The notes beneath the pieces are model-generated. The model did not search any database. It was not told the origin of the DNA and worked only from the letters and a program-made list of their open reading frames with translations. Positions 50,972-59,049 of a stretch of DNA of 64,000 nt are shown here, in pieces. The translations under genes and the position numbers were made by a program. The DNA lies in the NCBI GenBank assembly GCA_024236015.1, contig JACKLK010000008.1:62001-126000 (forward strand). Direction: 5' to 3'. Source of the DNA: Rhodoferax sp. (lineage in GTDB: Bacteria > Pseudomonadota > Gammaproteobacteria > Burkholderiales > Burkholderiaceae_C). How positions within the stretch are numbered: the first letter of the stretch is position 1; each line of letters starts with the position of its first letter.

Positions 50972-53773
50972 GTGCAAGGGCCGGACGACGCCATCCCGGT
51001 AGACCCGCAGGCCCGTCGGTCCGGCGCGCGCGCGGGCATGCGGGTGCGCGTGGCCATGCTGGGCATGCTGACCCTGATCGCCCTGGTCCTGGCGGCACAG
51101 GCCTGGCAGAACTGGCGCACCGAGCAGTTGCGCTCGACCGATGGGGAGATCATTGCGCTGGCGGGCGCGCAGCGCCTGTTCAGCCAGCGGCTGAGCCTGC
51201 TGGCCACCCAGAACGCCAGTGATGCGGCGCCGCACCTGCTGGCCCGCGGGCTGGTCGAGGCCCGCAGCCAGGCCCAGCGGCTCGAGGAGATGCTGCACGA
51301 GCAGCTGGGCCGCGGTTCGGAGGAGGTCGGCCGCGTGATGGCGACGGCGCGGGCCTGGCGGTTGGCGCGCGAGCAGTTCTTCGACGATGTCGAGGCCCTG
51401 ATCCGCGCGCGCGAGGCCGATGACGCCGCCGGCGTGCAAGCCAGCCTGATGACCATCCATGCCCAGGCGCCGGACTATTACGCCAGCGCGCAGGCCCTGT
51501 CCGAGCAGGCGCGCCTGTCCGCGCGGCTGCACAACCTGGATGCGTCGCGCACCATGCTGGGTGCCACGATGCTGGTGATCGGCCTGATGGTGCTGCTGGC
51601 GCTGGCGGTCGTCGAGCCGACGGCACGTTTCGTGGCGCGCCAATACGGCCAGGTGCAGGCGCAGGCGGACCAGATGCGGCGCCTGGCGCTGGTGGCCGAG
51701 CACACGGCCAACGGCGTGGTGGTGCTCAACGAGCGGCGGCGGGTGGACTGGGTCAACCCCAGCTTCGTCACGCTGACCGGCTACACGCTGGACGAGGTAC
51801 GCGGCAAGTTCCTCGGGCCGTTGCTGCAGCTCGAGGAGCGCCCGACACGCGAGGCGCTGGTCTACCGCGAGAGCATGAGCAAGGGGCAGGCGGCCGCGGG
51901 CGAGATCCAGATCGTGACCAAGTCCGGCAGCCGCATCTGGACCATGGTCGATATCCAGCCGCTGCACGATGCGGGCGGCCGGGTCGTGTCCTGGGTCGTC
52001 GTGGCCTCGAACATCGACGAACGGGTGCGCTCGCGCCAGCAGCGACGGGCACTGTTCGAGGTCCTGCCCACGGGCGTATTGGTGTTTTCGAAAGAGGCCC
52101 GCGTCGTCGACAGCAATGCTGCGGCGGTCGACATGCTGGGCCTGGCGCCGGATCAGGTGGGGCAGTTCGATGCCATCAACGACGCCGTATGTGCGCTCGG
52201 GGTCCCCATCCGCGGTGACCAGTCGGAGCTGCCCGAGATCCAGCGGCCGGTGGTGCGCAGCCTGCGTTACGGGGTGCAGATCCGCAACGAACTCGTCGGT
52301 TACCACCGCGCCGACGGAAGCATCTTCTGGACCCTCGTCAATGTCGAGCCACTGCTCGACGACAACGGCCTGATCCAGGGGGCCGTTGCCTGCATCGTCG
52401 ACGTGTCCGCGCAAAAACGCCTGGAGCAGACGCTGCGCGACAGCGCCCGCACCGACAGTCTCACGTCCCTGCCGAACCGCGCCGTGGTGACGGACCAGAT
52501 CGCTGCCGCGCTGGCGCGCCACCGGGAGCAGCCCGGTTACCACTTCGCCGTCCTGTTCATGGACTTCGACCGCTTCAAGCAGGTCAACGACACGCTGGGC
52601 CACGGCGTCGGCGACGAGTTGCTGCGCCAGATCGCCGAGCGGCTGCAGACCGGCCTGCGGGAAAGCGACACCTTTGTCCGCACCAGTGACTTCGGCCAGA
52701 TGGCAGCGCGCATCGGGGGGGATGAGTTCGTCGTGCTGCTCGACGACATTCGTGGCGACCTGGACGCCGAAGTGGTGGCGGGGCGGCTGCTCGATCTGCT
52801 GGCCATGCCGTATACAGTCGCGGGGCATACGGTCAACTCGAGCGTGAGCATCGGCATCGTCACCGCAACCCATGCCGCGGCCGACGTGGAAGCCATCCTG
52901 CGCGACGCCGACATCGCCATGTACGAGGCCAAGCGCACCGGACGCGGCCGTTACGTGTTGTTCGAGCCGGCGATGCATCGCCGGGTGCGGGACGACGTGG
53001 CGCTGGAGAACGACCTGCGCCGTGCCTTGTCCGAGGGCGAGCTGTTCGTCGTCTACCAGCCGCTGGTCGACCTGGTGTCGCGCCGCATGACCGGGCTGGA
53101 GGCACTGGTGCGCTGGCGCCATCCGCAGCGCGGCCTGGTCTCGCCGGTGGAGTTCATCCCGATCGCCGAAGCCGTCGGCCTGATCGGCAAGCTCGGCGCC
53201 GAGGTGCTGCAGACCGCGTGCCGCGACTTCGCCTGGCTGCAGGCGACACTGGGGCCGTTGGCGCCCGAGACGGTATCGGTCAACCTGTCGCGTGCGCAGT
53301 TGTGCGAACCTTCGCTGGCCTCCGACATCCTGCAGGCCTTGCGGGCGCACGGCTTGGGCGCGAACCAGCTGCAGCTCGAGATCACCGAAAGCCTAGCGGC
53401 ACAGGACCTGGCGATGCAGGCGCGACTGCACGAGGTCAAGGAACTGGGCGTGACGCTGGCGCTGGACGATTTCGGCACCGGCTATTCGTCGCTGTCCTGC
53501 CTGCACGAGTTGCCGATCGACGTGGTCAAGATCGACCGCAGCTTCGTCAGCCTGGCGCAGACCAGCGACTACCACCGGGTGCTGATCGAGGCCACGGTGC
53601 TGATGGCCCGCACCCTGGGCATGGGCACGCTGGCCGAAGGCATCGAAACCGCGGAGCAGGCCGCGCTGATGCGCACCCTGGGTTGCGGCAAGGGCCAGGG
53701 TTACCTGTTCAGCCGGCCGATCGAGCGCGACGAACTGGTGCAGTGGATCCGGGATGCGCATGCGGACCCATGA
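50972..53773 (+). CDS. Membrane sensor with PAS, GGDEF and EAL domains (c-di-GMP synthesis/degradation)
   Basis: 933-aa (GTG 50972; ATG 51038 would give 911 aa) inner-membrane enzyme for cyclic-di-GMP. First helix about 26-43, then a PilJ-type periplasmic sensor (LAGAQRLFSQRLSLLATQNA), a second helix near 194-214, two PAS domains, GGDEF with motif GGDEF near 582 (synthesis) and EAL with EALVRW near 710 (degradation); both motifs are intact and KIDRSFV and DDFGTGYSSL of EAL are present. It probably controls motility or biofilm in response to an unknown signal. An insertion sequence begins right after its stop. Confidence 0.94.
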   Translation: MQGPDDAIPVDPQARRSGARAGMRVRVAMLGMLTLIALVLAAQAWQNWRTEQLRSTDGEIIALAGAQRLFSQRLSLLATQNASDAAPHLLARGLVEARSQAQRLEEMLHEQLGRGSEEVGRVMATARAWRLAREQFFDDVEALIRAREADDAAGVQASLMTIHAQAPDYYASAQALSEQARLSARLHNLDASRTMLGATMLVIGLMVLLALAVVEPTARFVARQYGQVQAQADQMRRLALVAEHTANGVVVLNERRRVDWVNPSFVTLTGYTLDEVRGKFLGPLLQLEERPTREALVYRESMSKGQAAAGEIQIVTKSGSRIWTMVDIQPLHDAGGRVVSWVVVASNIDERVRSRQQRRALFEVLPTGVLVFSKEARVVDSNAAAVDMLGLAPDQVGQFDAINDAVCALGVPIRGDQSELPEIQRPVVRSLRYGVQIRNELVGYHRADGSIFWTLVNVEPLLDDNGLIQGAVACIVDVSAQKRLEQTLRDSARTDSLTSLPNRAVVTDQIAAALARHREQPGYHFAVLFMDFDRFKQVNDTLGHGVGDELLRQIAERLQTGLRESDTFVRTSDFGQMAARIGGDEFVVLLDDIRGDLDAEVVAGRLLDLLAMPYTVAGHTVNSSVSIGIVTATHAAADVEAILRDADIAMYEAKRTGRGRYVLFEPAMHRRVRDDVALENDLRRALSEGELFVVYQPLVDLVSRRMTGLEALVRWRHPQRGLVSPVEFIPIAEAVGLIGKLGAEVLQTACRDFAWLQATLGPLAPETVSVNLSRAQLCEPSLASDILQALRAHGLGANQLQLEITESLAAQDLAMQARLHEVKELGVTLALDDFGTGYSSLSCLHELPIDVVKIDRSFVSLAQTSDYHRVLIEATVLMARTLGMGTLAEGIETAEQAALMRTLGCGKGQGYLFSRPIERDELVQWIRDAHADP

Positions 53774-53787
53774 GCCGCGATGGAGCG
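53773..53787. repeat. Target-site duplication, left copy (AGCCGCGATGGAGCG)
   Basis: Exact 15-bp copy of 55321-55335 flanking the insertion sequence. Its first base is the last base of the GGDEF/EAL stop codon, so that gene is intact. Confidence 0.92.
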
Positions 53788-55320
53788 TGTCAACCCAAAG
53801 TAGAAATGTCCCCTTTTGCCCAAAGTAGAGATGTCCCCTGGGTCGAGTGGTGATTCGGGTTGCGTCGATCGAGTCAGCCGGCTGCGCAGGGCGTAGCCCG
53901 TAGCTGCCGGCTGACTCGCGGTGGCACGATCGGCGGGGTGTCAGGACGGTAGATGCCTCGGGCCCGCTGGCTGGCCTGGAATTCCAGTTCGGCCTTGAGT
54001 CTGGCGATGCGCGTTCTCTCTGGGTTTGTGGGCTTGCGCAGGGAGTCGATCTTGCCTGGCAACGTCTTGGCGTCGGCCAATTTGCCGTTGTTCAAATGGT
54101 CATGCAAGGCAAATGCTCGGTGTTGCAGTGGTTTGCCCCGATAGCTCAGGCTCAGCTGTCCGTCAGCGAACTGCACGATGTTGATTTTTGCCCGAGCCTT
54201 TGGCGCATGTGATTGACCAGGCTCGAGCTGCAGGATCTGGCCTTCGAATTTGCATGCGCCTTGCGCGCTGAGGTCGCGTTGGTGGTGTAGGGCGCAGATC
54301 TCGCTCAATGCCCTTGCCGTTCCCATCCATGGCCGATGCAAGTCGATAGCCTCGCGAGCGGCCACAGCAAAGCGCTGGTTGTGCTGGCGCAGATAGCTGC
54401 CCAACCAGGCGTTGGCGTCATCCATGTTGGCCACCCCATCGAGCCGCAGCGCCTTGCACATGCGATCTTGCAGCGTCTGGAACAGCCTCTCCACCCGTCC
54501 CTTGGCCTGGGGCGTGTTGGCGCAGATGGGCTCGATGTGCAACTGCAGCAACGCGCGCTCGAACTGCGTGGGCTTGGCGTCTTCTGGATTGGATTTGGTG
54601 AAGATGCTGTGGCGGTCGCTGTACAGCGCCAACGGTGCTCCGTGTCGATCGACCACTTCGCGCAGTACCGCCAGGTAGGCCTCGGTGGTCTCTTCGGCGC
54701 TGAAGCGCGCGCCCAGAACCTGACCCGTGGCGTCGTCGATGAAGGCGATCAGGCAGCATTTGCCCGCGCGACCTTCGAACCAATCGTGGTGGCTGCCATC
54801 GATCTGCACCAGTTCGCCTAGGCAGGATCGGCGCGGGCGCGGGCTGTGCACGCGCTTGGCCCGGCGCACCTTGGCCTTCCACAGACCGGCCTGAATCATC
54901 CAGCCTCGCAGCGTCTCGGTGCTGTAGCCGAACCCGTGATCGCGTGCCAGGTACTCGCGTGCCAGCTCAGGGCCAAAGTCCGCGTAATGCCGGCTCACCA
55001 AGGCCATGAAGTGTTCGTGCTGCTCAGCCCCAATGCGCCGGTTGCTCGGCTTACCGCGTTTGCGCGAGATCAGCCCCGATGGCCCCTGCTGCCGCACTTG
55101 CCGGCACAGGCGCTTGACCTGGCGCACAGAGAGGCCCAGCGTCGCTGCCGCCTGCATCTGGCTCAATTCGCCCGCGCCAACTCGCTGCACCACGGCCAGC
55201 CGCTGTGCTTCCTTCTGACTCATCAATCCCCATTCCTGTCCCAAGATGCATTCCCCTGCTCGATCTGCAAGGGGACACTTCTACTTGGGGCGAAGGGGAC
55301 ATTACTATCTTGGGGCCACA
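53788..55320 (-). mobile_element. IS1202-like (ISNCY) insertion sequence, intact
   Basis: 1533 bp. Termini are TGT...ACA, with imperfect 26-bp inverted repeats: left 53788-53813, right complement of 55295-55320, both ending in AATGTCCCC. Each end holds a second subterminal copy of the same motif about 25 bp inward (CCCAAAGTAGAGATGTCCCC at 53819-53838; GGGGACACTTCTACTTGGGG at 55271-55290). One transposase gene fills the interior on the minus strand. A perfect 15-bp duplication AGCCGCGATGGAGCG flanks it. IS1202 relatives are known for unusually long target duplications, so this looks like a recent, intact insertion. Confidence 0.92.
53874..55223 (-). CDS. IS1202-family (ISNCY) transposase
   Basis: 449-aa DDE transposase. 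The N-terminal helix-turn-helix (SQMQAAATLGLSVRQVKRLC) recognises the ends. Catalytic residues of the DDE triad are D in ELVQIDGSHHDWFEGR, D in LALYSDRHSIF and E in KGRVERLFQTL. ATG 55223 is used; an upstream TTG (55244) would add seven residues. No frameshift or internal stop, so the element is probably active. Codon use is less GC-biased than in the neighbours, in line with recent arrival. Confidence 0.93.
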   Translation of the reverse strand: MSQKEAQRLAVVQRVGAGELSQMQAAATLGLSVRQVKRLCRQVRQQGPSGLISRKRGKPSNRRIGAEQHEHFMALVSRHYADFGPELAREYLARDHGFGYSTETLRGWMIQAGLWKAKVRRAKRVHSPRPRRSCLGELVQIDGSHHDWFEGRAGKCCLIAFIDDATGQVLGARFSAEETTEAYLAVLREVVDRHGAPLALYSDRHSIFTKSNPEDAKPTQFERALLQLHIEPICANTPQAKGRVERLFQTLQDRMCKALRLDGVANMDDANAWLGSYLRQHNQRFAVAAREAIDLHRPWMGTARALSEICALHHQRDLSAQGACKFEGQILQLEPGQSHAPKARAKINIVQFADGQLSLSYRGKPLQHRAFALHDHLNNGKLADAKTLPGKIDSLRKPTNPERTRIARLKAELEFQASQRARGIYRPDTPPIVPPRVSRQLRATPCAAG

Positions 55321-55335
55321 AGCCGCGATGGAGCG
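55321..55335. repeat. Target-site duplication, right copy (AGCCGCGATGGAGCG)
   Basis: Right copy of the 15-bp duplication. It lies 13 bp upstream of the TACACT -10 box of the trp operon and therefore restores the DNA that was there before insertion. Confidence 0.92.
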
Positions 55336-55347
55336 CGTCGGCTTTGC

Positions 55348-55353
55348 TACACT
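55348..55353 (+). promoter_or_regulatory. -10 box TACACT of the trp operon
   Basis: TACACT ends six bases before the leader-peptide ATG (55360), so the transcript likely starts at the ATG itself. The -35 region falls in the duplicated target sequence and has no good match to TTGACA. Confidence 0.5.
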
Positions 55354-55359
55354 GCGCCC

Positions 55360-55464
55360 ATGTTCATTCACCGCATCAGCATCACAGGTTGTAGCGACCG
55401 GGGAGCCTGGCCCTGGCGTGATTCACCTGCTCTGCCCCTCCGGCTGATGCCGCGCGCCGACTGA
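55360..55464 (+). CDS. trpL: trp operon leader peptide
   Basis: 34-codon open frame between the promoter and trpE. Codons 17-19 read Trp-Pro-Trp (TGG 55408, TGG 55414), the hallmark of a leader that senses charged tRNA-Trp. The DNA of these codons (GGCCCTGG, 55409-55416) is exactly complementary to CCAGGGCC (55468-55475) directly after the leader stop, as expected for segment 1:2 pairing. A stalled ribosome at the Trp codons would free the downstream segments. The frame has no ribosome site and is probably translated from a leaderless transcript. Confidence 0.7.
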   Translation: MFIHRISITGCSDRGAWPWRDSPALPLRLMPRAD

Positions 55465-55467
55465 CCT

Positions 55468-55524
55468 CCAGGGCCTGCGGCACAGCCGGGTCCCGGTGTC
55501 GCTGGCACAGGCTGTCACAGCCTG
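55468..55524 (+). promoter_or_regulatory. trp attenuator-like mutually exclusive structures
   Basis: Segment 2 (CCAGGGCC 55468-55475 through ACAGCC 55482-55487) can pair back with the Trp codons or forward: ACAGCC pairs with GGCTGT (55510-55515). The alternative hairpin CAGGCT-GTCAC-AGCCTG (55508-55524) uses part of the same GGCTGT. This is the 1:2, 2:3, 3:4 logic of attenuation. No T run follows the last stem, so termination could be Rho-dependent or the control could act otherwise. A further hairpin GCCCG-CTTGC-CGGGC lies at 55542-55556; the rest of the gap to trpE holds nothing else. Confidence 0.5.
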
Positions 55525-55623
55525 AGCGCACACCACACACTGCCCGCTTGCCGGGCGCTGGATTGACTGCAACCGACCACCCCGACCATCCGGGAGCCGG
55601 TGCTGCATCGAAAGGTCTGCCGC

Positions 55624-57123
55624 GTGATTACCGAACTTGAATTCAAGAGCCTGACGGCCCAGGGCTACAACCGCATTCCACTGATGGTGGAGGCGTTCGC
55701 CGATCTCGAAACCCCGCTCTCGTTGTACCTGAAACTGGCTTTTGCCAAAGGCGATGGCGCCTGCAGCTTCCTGCTGGAATCCGTCGTCGGTGGCGAGCGA
55801 TTTGGCCGCTACAGCTTCATCGGCTTGCCGGCCCGGACCCTGCTGCGCTCCACCGGCTTTGGTGAGCAGGCGCGTACCGAAGTCGTCACCGACGGCGTCG
55901 TGGTCGAGACCAGCCGGGACAATCCGCTGGACTTCATCGCCAGCTACCAGAAACGTTTCAAGGTGGCGCTGCGTCCGGGGCTGCCGCGGTTCTGTGGCGG
56001 CCTGGCGGGTTATTTCGGCTACGACACGGTGCGCCACATCGAGAAGAAGCTGGTGTCGACCTGTCCGCCCGACACGCTGGGTTGCCCCGACATCCTGCTG
56101 CTGCAATGCGAGGAACTGGCGGTCATCGACAACCTGTCGGGCAAGCTGTACCTCATCGTCTATGCCGACCCGGGCCAGAGCGAGGCCTATGCGAACGCGC
56201 GTCGGCGCCTGCGTGCGCTCAAGGAGCAACTCAAGTATTCGGTCAGCGCGCCGGTGGTCAAGGCCACGCAGTCGTATCCGCCGGAGCGCGAATTCGCCAA
56301 GGCCGACTATCTGCGCGCGGTCGAAACCGCCAAGGGCATGATCGAGGCCGGCGAATTCATGCAGGTGCAGGTGGGCCAGCGCATCAAGAAGCGCTACACC
56401 GAGTCGCCGCTGTCGCTGTACCGGGCGCTGCGTTCGCTCAACCCCAGCCCCTACATGTATTACTACCACTTCGGCGACTTCCATGTGGTGGGTGCCAGCC
56501 CGGAGATCCTGGTGCGACAGGAAAACACCGACGAAGGCCAGAAGATCACGATCCGCCCGCTGGCCGGCACGCGCCCGCGCGGCGCGACACCGGAGCGCGA
56601 CAAGGCGGTGGAGCAGGAGCTGGTCAACGACCCCAAGGAACGGGCCGAACACGTGATGCTGATCGACCTGGCGCGCAACGACATCGGGCGCATCGCCAAG
56701 ACCGGCACCGTCAAGGTGACGGAGGCGTTCGCGGTCGAGCGCTACAGCCACGTGATGCACATCGTCAGCAATGTCGAGGGCATCCTGAACGACGGCATGA
56801 CCAGCATGGACGTGTTGCGCGCCAGTTTCCCGGCCGGCACGCTGACCGGCGCGCCCAAGGTGCATGCGATGGAGATCATCGACCGGCTCGAGCCCAACAA
56901 GCGCGGCCTGTACGGCGGCGCCTGCGGCTACCTGAGTTATGCCGGCGACATGGACGTGGCGATCGCGATCCGTACCGGCATCGTCAAGGACGGCCACCTG
57001 TACGTGCAGGCGGCGGCCGGCGTCGTGGCCGACTCGGTGCCCGAGCTCGAATGGAAGGAGACCGAAGCCAAGGCACGGGCCCTGTTGCGCGCGGCCGAAC
57101 TGGTCGAGGAGGGCCTGGAATGA
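55624..57123 (+). CDS. trpE: Anthranilate synthase component I
   Basis: With TrpG converts chorismate and glutamine to anthranilate, the first committed step of tryptophan synthesis. 499 aa. The feedback Trp-binding region near the N terminus (LLESVVGGERFGRYSFIG; the ES-x-x-G-x-x-x-x-R-Y pattern) is intact, and the catalytic C-terminal half has SPEILVRQ, TIRPLAGTRPRG, LIDLARNDIGR, FPAGTLTGAPKVHAMEII and YGGACGYLSYAG. GTG 55624 (AAAGGT 8 bases upstream) is chosen over GTG 55600. The trpG ATG overlaps its stop. Confidence 0.97.
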   Translation: MITELEFKSLTAQGYNRIPLMVEAFADLETPLSLYLKLAFAKGDGACSFLLESVVGGERFGRYSFIGLPARTLLRSTGFGEQARTEVVTDGVVVETSRDNPLDFIASYQKRFKVALRPGLPRFCGGLAGYFGYDTVRHIEKKLVSTCPPDTLGCPDILLLQCEELAVIDNLSGKLYLIVYADPGQSEAYANARRRLRALKEQLKYSVSAPVVKATQSYPPEREFAKADYLRAVETAKGMIEAGEFMQVQVGQRIKKRYTESPLSLYRALRSLNPSPYMYYYHFGDFHVVGASPEILVRQENTDEGQKITIRPLAGTRPRGATPERDKAVEQELVNDPKERAEHVMLIDLARNDIGRIAKTGTVKVTEAFAVERYSHVMHIVSNVEGILNDGMTSMDVLRASFPAGTLTGAPKVHAMEIIDRLEPNKRGLYGGACGYLSYAGDMDVAIAIRTGIVKDGHLYVQAAAGVVADSVPELEWKETEAKARALLRAAELVEEGLE

Positions 57124-57716
57124 CATCGTCCACCGCACCGGTCAAGCTGCTCATGATCGACAACTACGACAGCTTCACCTACAACATCGTGCAGTATTTC
57201 GGCGAACTGGGCGCGCAGGTCGAGGTGTTCCGCAACGACGAGATCACGCTCGAAGGCATTGCCGCACGCGCGCCCGACCGGCTGGTGGTGTCGCCCGGGC
57301 CGTGTTCGCCGGCCGAGGCCGGCATCTCGGTCGAGGCGATCCGGCATTTCATGGGCAAGCTGCCGATCCTGGGCGTGTGCCTGGGCCACCAGAGCATCGG
57401 CGCGGCGCTGGGCGGCTCCATCGTGCGCGCGCGCGAACTCATGCACGGCAAGACCTCGGTCATCACGACCACGCAGTCGGGTGTGTTCAGCGGCCTGCCG
57501 CGGCAGTTCACCGTCAATCGTTACCACTCGCTGGCGATCGAGCGCGTGAGTTGTCCGCAGGAGCTGGAGGTGACGGCCTGGACCGACGACGGCGAGATCA
57601 TGGGTGTGCGGCACTCCGGCCTGGCGAACGCGGTCCGGCTCGAGGGCGTACAGTTTCACCCCGAGTCCATCCTGTCCGAGCACGGACACGCGATGCTCAG
57701 GAATTTTCTTTCGTGA
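57120..57716 (+). CDS. trpG: Anthranilate synthase component II (glutamine amidotransferase)
   Basis: 198-aa class I amidotransferase that supplies ammonia to TrpE. Catalytic Cys in LGVCLGHQSIG and the His-Glu pair in FHPESILSEHG form the triad; MIDNYDSFTYNIVQYF is the family N terminus. It may also serve para-aminobenzoate synthesis, as in many bacteria. ATG 57120 overlaps the trpE stop (57120-57123), so the subunits are made together. Confidence 0.97.
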   Translation: MTSSTAPVKLLMIDNYDSFTYNIVQYFGELGAQVEVFRNDEITLEGIAARAPDRLVVSPGPCSPAEAGISVEAIRHFMGKLPILGVCLGHQSIGAALGGSIVRARELMHGKTSVITTTQSGVFSGLPRQFTVNRYHSLAIERVSCPQELEVTAWTDDGEIMGVRHSGLANAVRLEGVQFHPESILSEHGHAMLRNFLS

Positions 57717-57734
57717 ATGACGCCCCCCGTCTGT

Positions 57735-57778
57735 CCGGTCGCACTTCGTGTCGACCGGCCGAACCCCCCACTGGGGGG
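57735..57778. repeat. GC-rich interspersed hairpins after trpG
   Basis: Two hairpins in the 252-bp gap between trpG and the aldolase: CCGGTCG at 57735-57741 with CGACCGG at 57752-57758, and CCCCCCA/TGGGGGG at 57764-57778. The second resembles the CCCC-AAGGGG repeat at 43380. Neither has a T run. They could attenuate transcription into the downstream genes. Nothing else is evident in the gap. Confidence 0.6.
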
Positions 57779-57968
57779 CGCCCCCTACGGCCTGGCGGAG
57801 CCAGTTCCGTGGGGGCCTGGGCTGGCCTGCTCCGCGGCCGCTTGGCCTTTCATGCGTCGTGGGTTGTGCCGCGTGTGGTGGAGCAAATGACATGACCGGC
57901 GCGCTTGCGGGGCGCCGACCCCTTTTTACGTGCTGCTGTCCAGGGCGGCGCAGCTGGAGGCATATTCC

Positions 57969-59015
57969 ATGGATCCCATCGTCGATCTGCGCAGCGATAC
58001 CGTGACCCAACCGACGCCGGAGATGCGCGCAGCCATGATGGCCGCGCCGCTGGGCGACGACGTCTACGGTGAAGACCCCAGCGTCAATGCGCTGCAGGAC
58101 AAGCTGGCCGACCTGCTGGGATTCGAGGCGGCGCTGTTCGTGGCCACCGGGACGCAAGGCAACCTGTGCGCCATCCTGGGCCACTGCGAACGCGGCGACG
58201 AATACATCGTCGGCCAGATGGCCCACGCCTACCGCTGGGAGGGCGGCGGTGCGGCGGTGTTCGGCAGCGTGCAGTCCCAGCCGTTGCCCAACCAGCCGGA
58301 CGGCACGCTGGCGCTGGACGACATCGCGGCCGCGATCAAGCCCGACGACACCCATTTCGCGGTGACGCGGCTGCTGGCGCTGGAGAACACCTGGGGCGGC
58401 AAGCTGCTGCCGTTCGACTATGTGCAGCAGGCCACGGCGCTGGCGCGTTCACGCGGCCTGGCGCGGCATCTCGACGGCGCCCGGCTGTTCAACGCGGCCG
58501 TGGCACAGGCGGCGCGCACCGGCTCGGATGCGCGCACCGAGGCGCGGCGTATCGCGCAGTGTTTCGACAGCGTCTCGGTCTGCCTGAGCAAGGGCCTGGG
58601 TACGCCGGCCGGTTCGGTGTTGTGTGGCAGCCGCGAACTGGTGCGCCGGGCGCTGCGCATCCGCAAGATGGCCGGCGGCGGCATGCGCCAGGCGGGCATC
58701 CTGGCGGCCGCGGGCAGCCATGCGCTGGATCACCACGTGGACCGGATGGCGCAGGACCATGCGCTGGCGCTGCAGCTGGCCCGGGCGTTGCAAGGTATTG
58801 CCGGCCTGCAGGTCGAGACCCCGGACACCAACATCGTCTTCGTCGACCTGGTCGGCGGCGCGCGGGAGCGGGCCGACCAGCTGATCCCGTTCCTGAAGGC
58901 GCGCGGCGTGCTGGCGTCCGGCCTGTACCGGCTGCGTTTCGTCACGCACCTGGACGTGGACGCCGCCGGGGTGCAACGCGCGGCCGATGCCATGGCGGCG
59001 TTCTGCGCCGATTGA
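57969..59015 (+). CDS. Low-specificity L-threonine aldolase
   Basis: PLP enzyme that cleaves threonine or allo-threonine to glycine and acetaldehyde. 348 aa. N-terminal VDLRSDTVTQPTPEMRAAM and GDDVYGEDPSVNALQ are the family signature. The PLP-binding Lys is in SVCLSKGLGTPAGS, with HLDGARLFNAAVA upstream (PLP-binding Asp). GGAGG precedes ATG 57969. It is inserted between trpG and trpD, on the same strand, without an obvious link to tryptophan synthesis; perhaps a glycine/serine supply role. Confidence 0.94.
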   Translation: MDPIVDLRSDTVTQPTPEMRAAMMAAPLGDDVYGEDPSVNALQDKLADLLGFEAALFVATGTQGNLCAILGHCERGDEYIVGQMAHAYRWEGGGAAVFGSVQSQPLPNQPDGTLALDDIAAAIKPDDTHFAVTRLLALENTWGGKLLPFDYVQQATALARSRGLARHLDGARLFNAAVAQAARTGSDARTEARRIAQCFDSVSVCLSKGLGTPAGSVLCGSRELVRRALRIRKMAGGGMRQAGILAAAGSHALDHHVDRMAQDHALALQLARALQGIAGLQVETPDTNIVFVDLVGGARERADQLIPFLKARGVLASGLYRLRFVTHLDVDAAGVQRAADAMAAFCAD

Positions 59016-59049
59016 ATCGAACTTCGGACCCTTGAGGAGACATACCACC

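Noticed and set aside
53794..53838. Repeats of CCCAAAGTAGAAATGTCCCC as a short CRISPR-like array
   Set aside because: Only two units, directly adjacent, with matching inverted units at the other end of the insertion sequence; they are transposase-binding terminal repeats.
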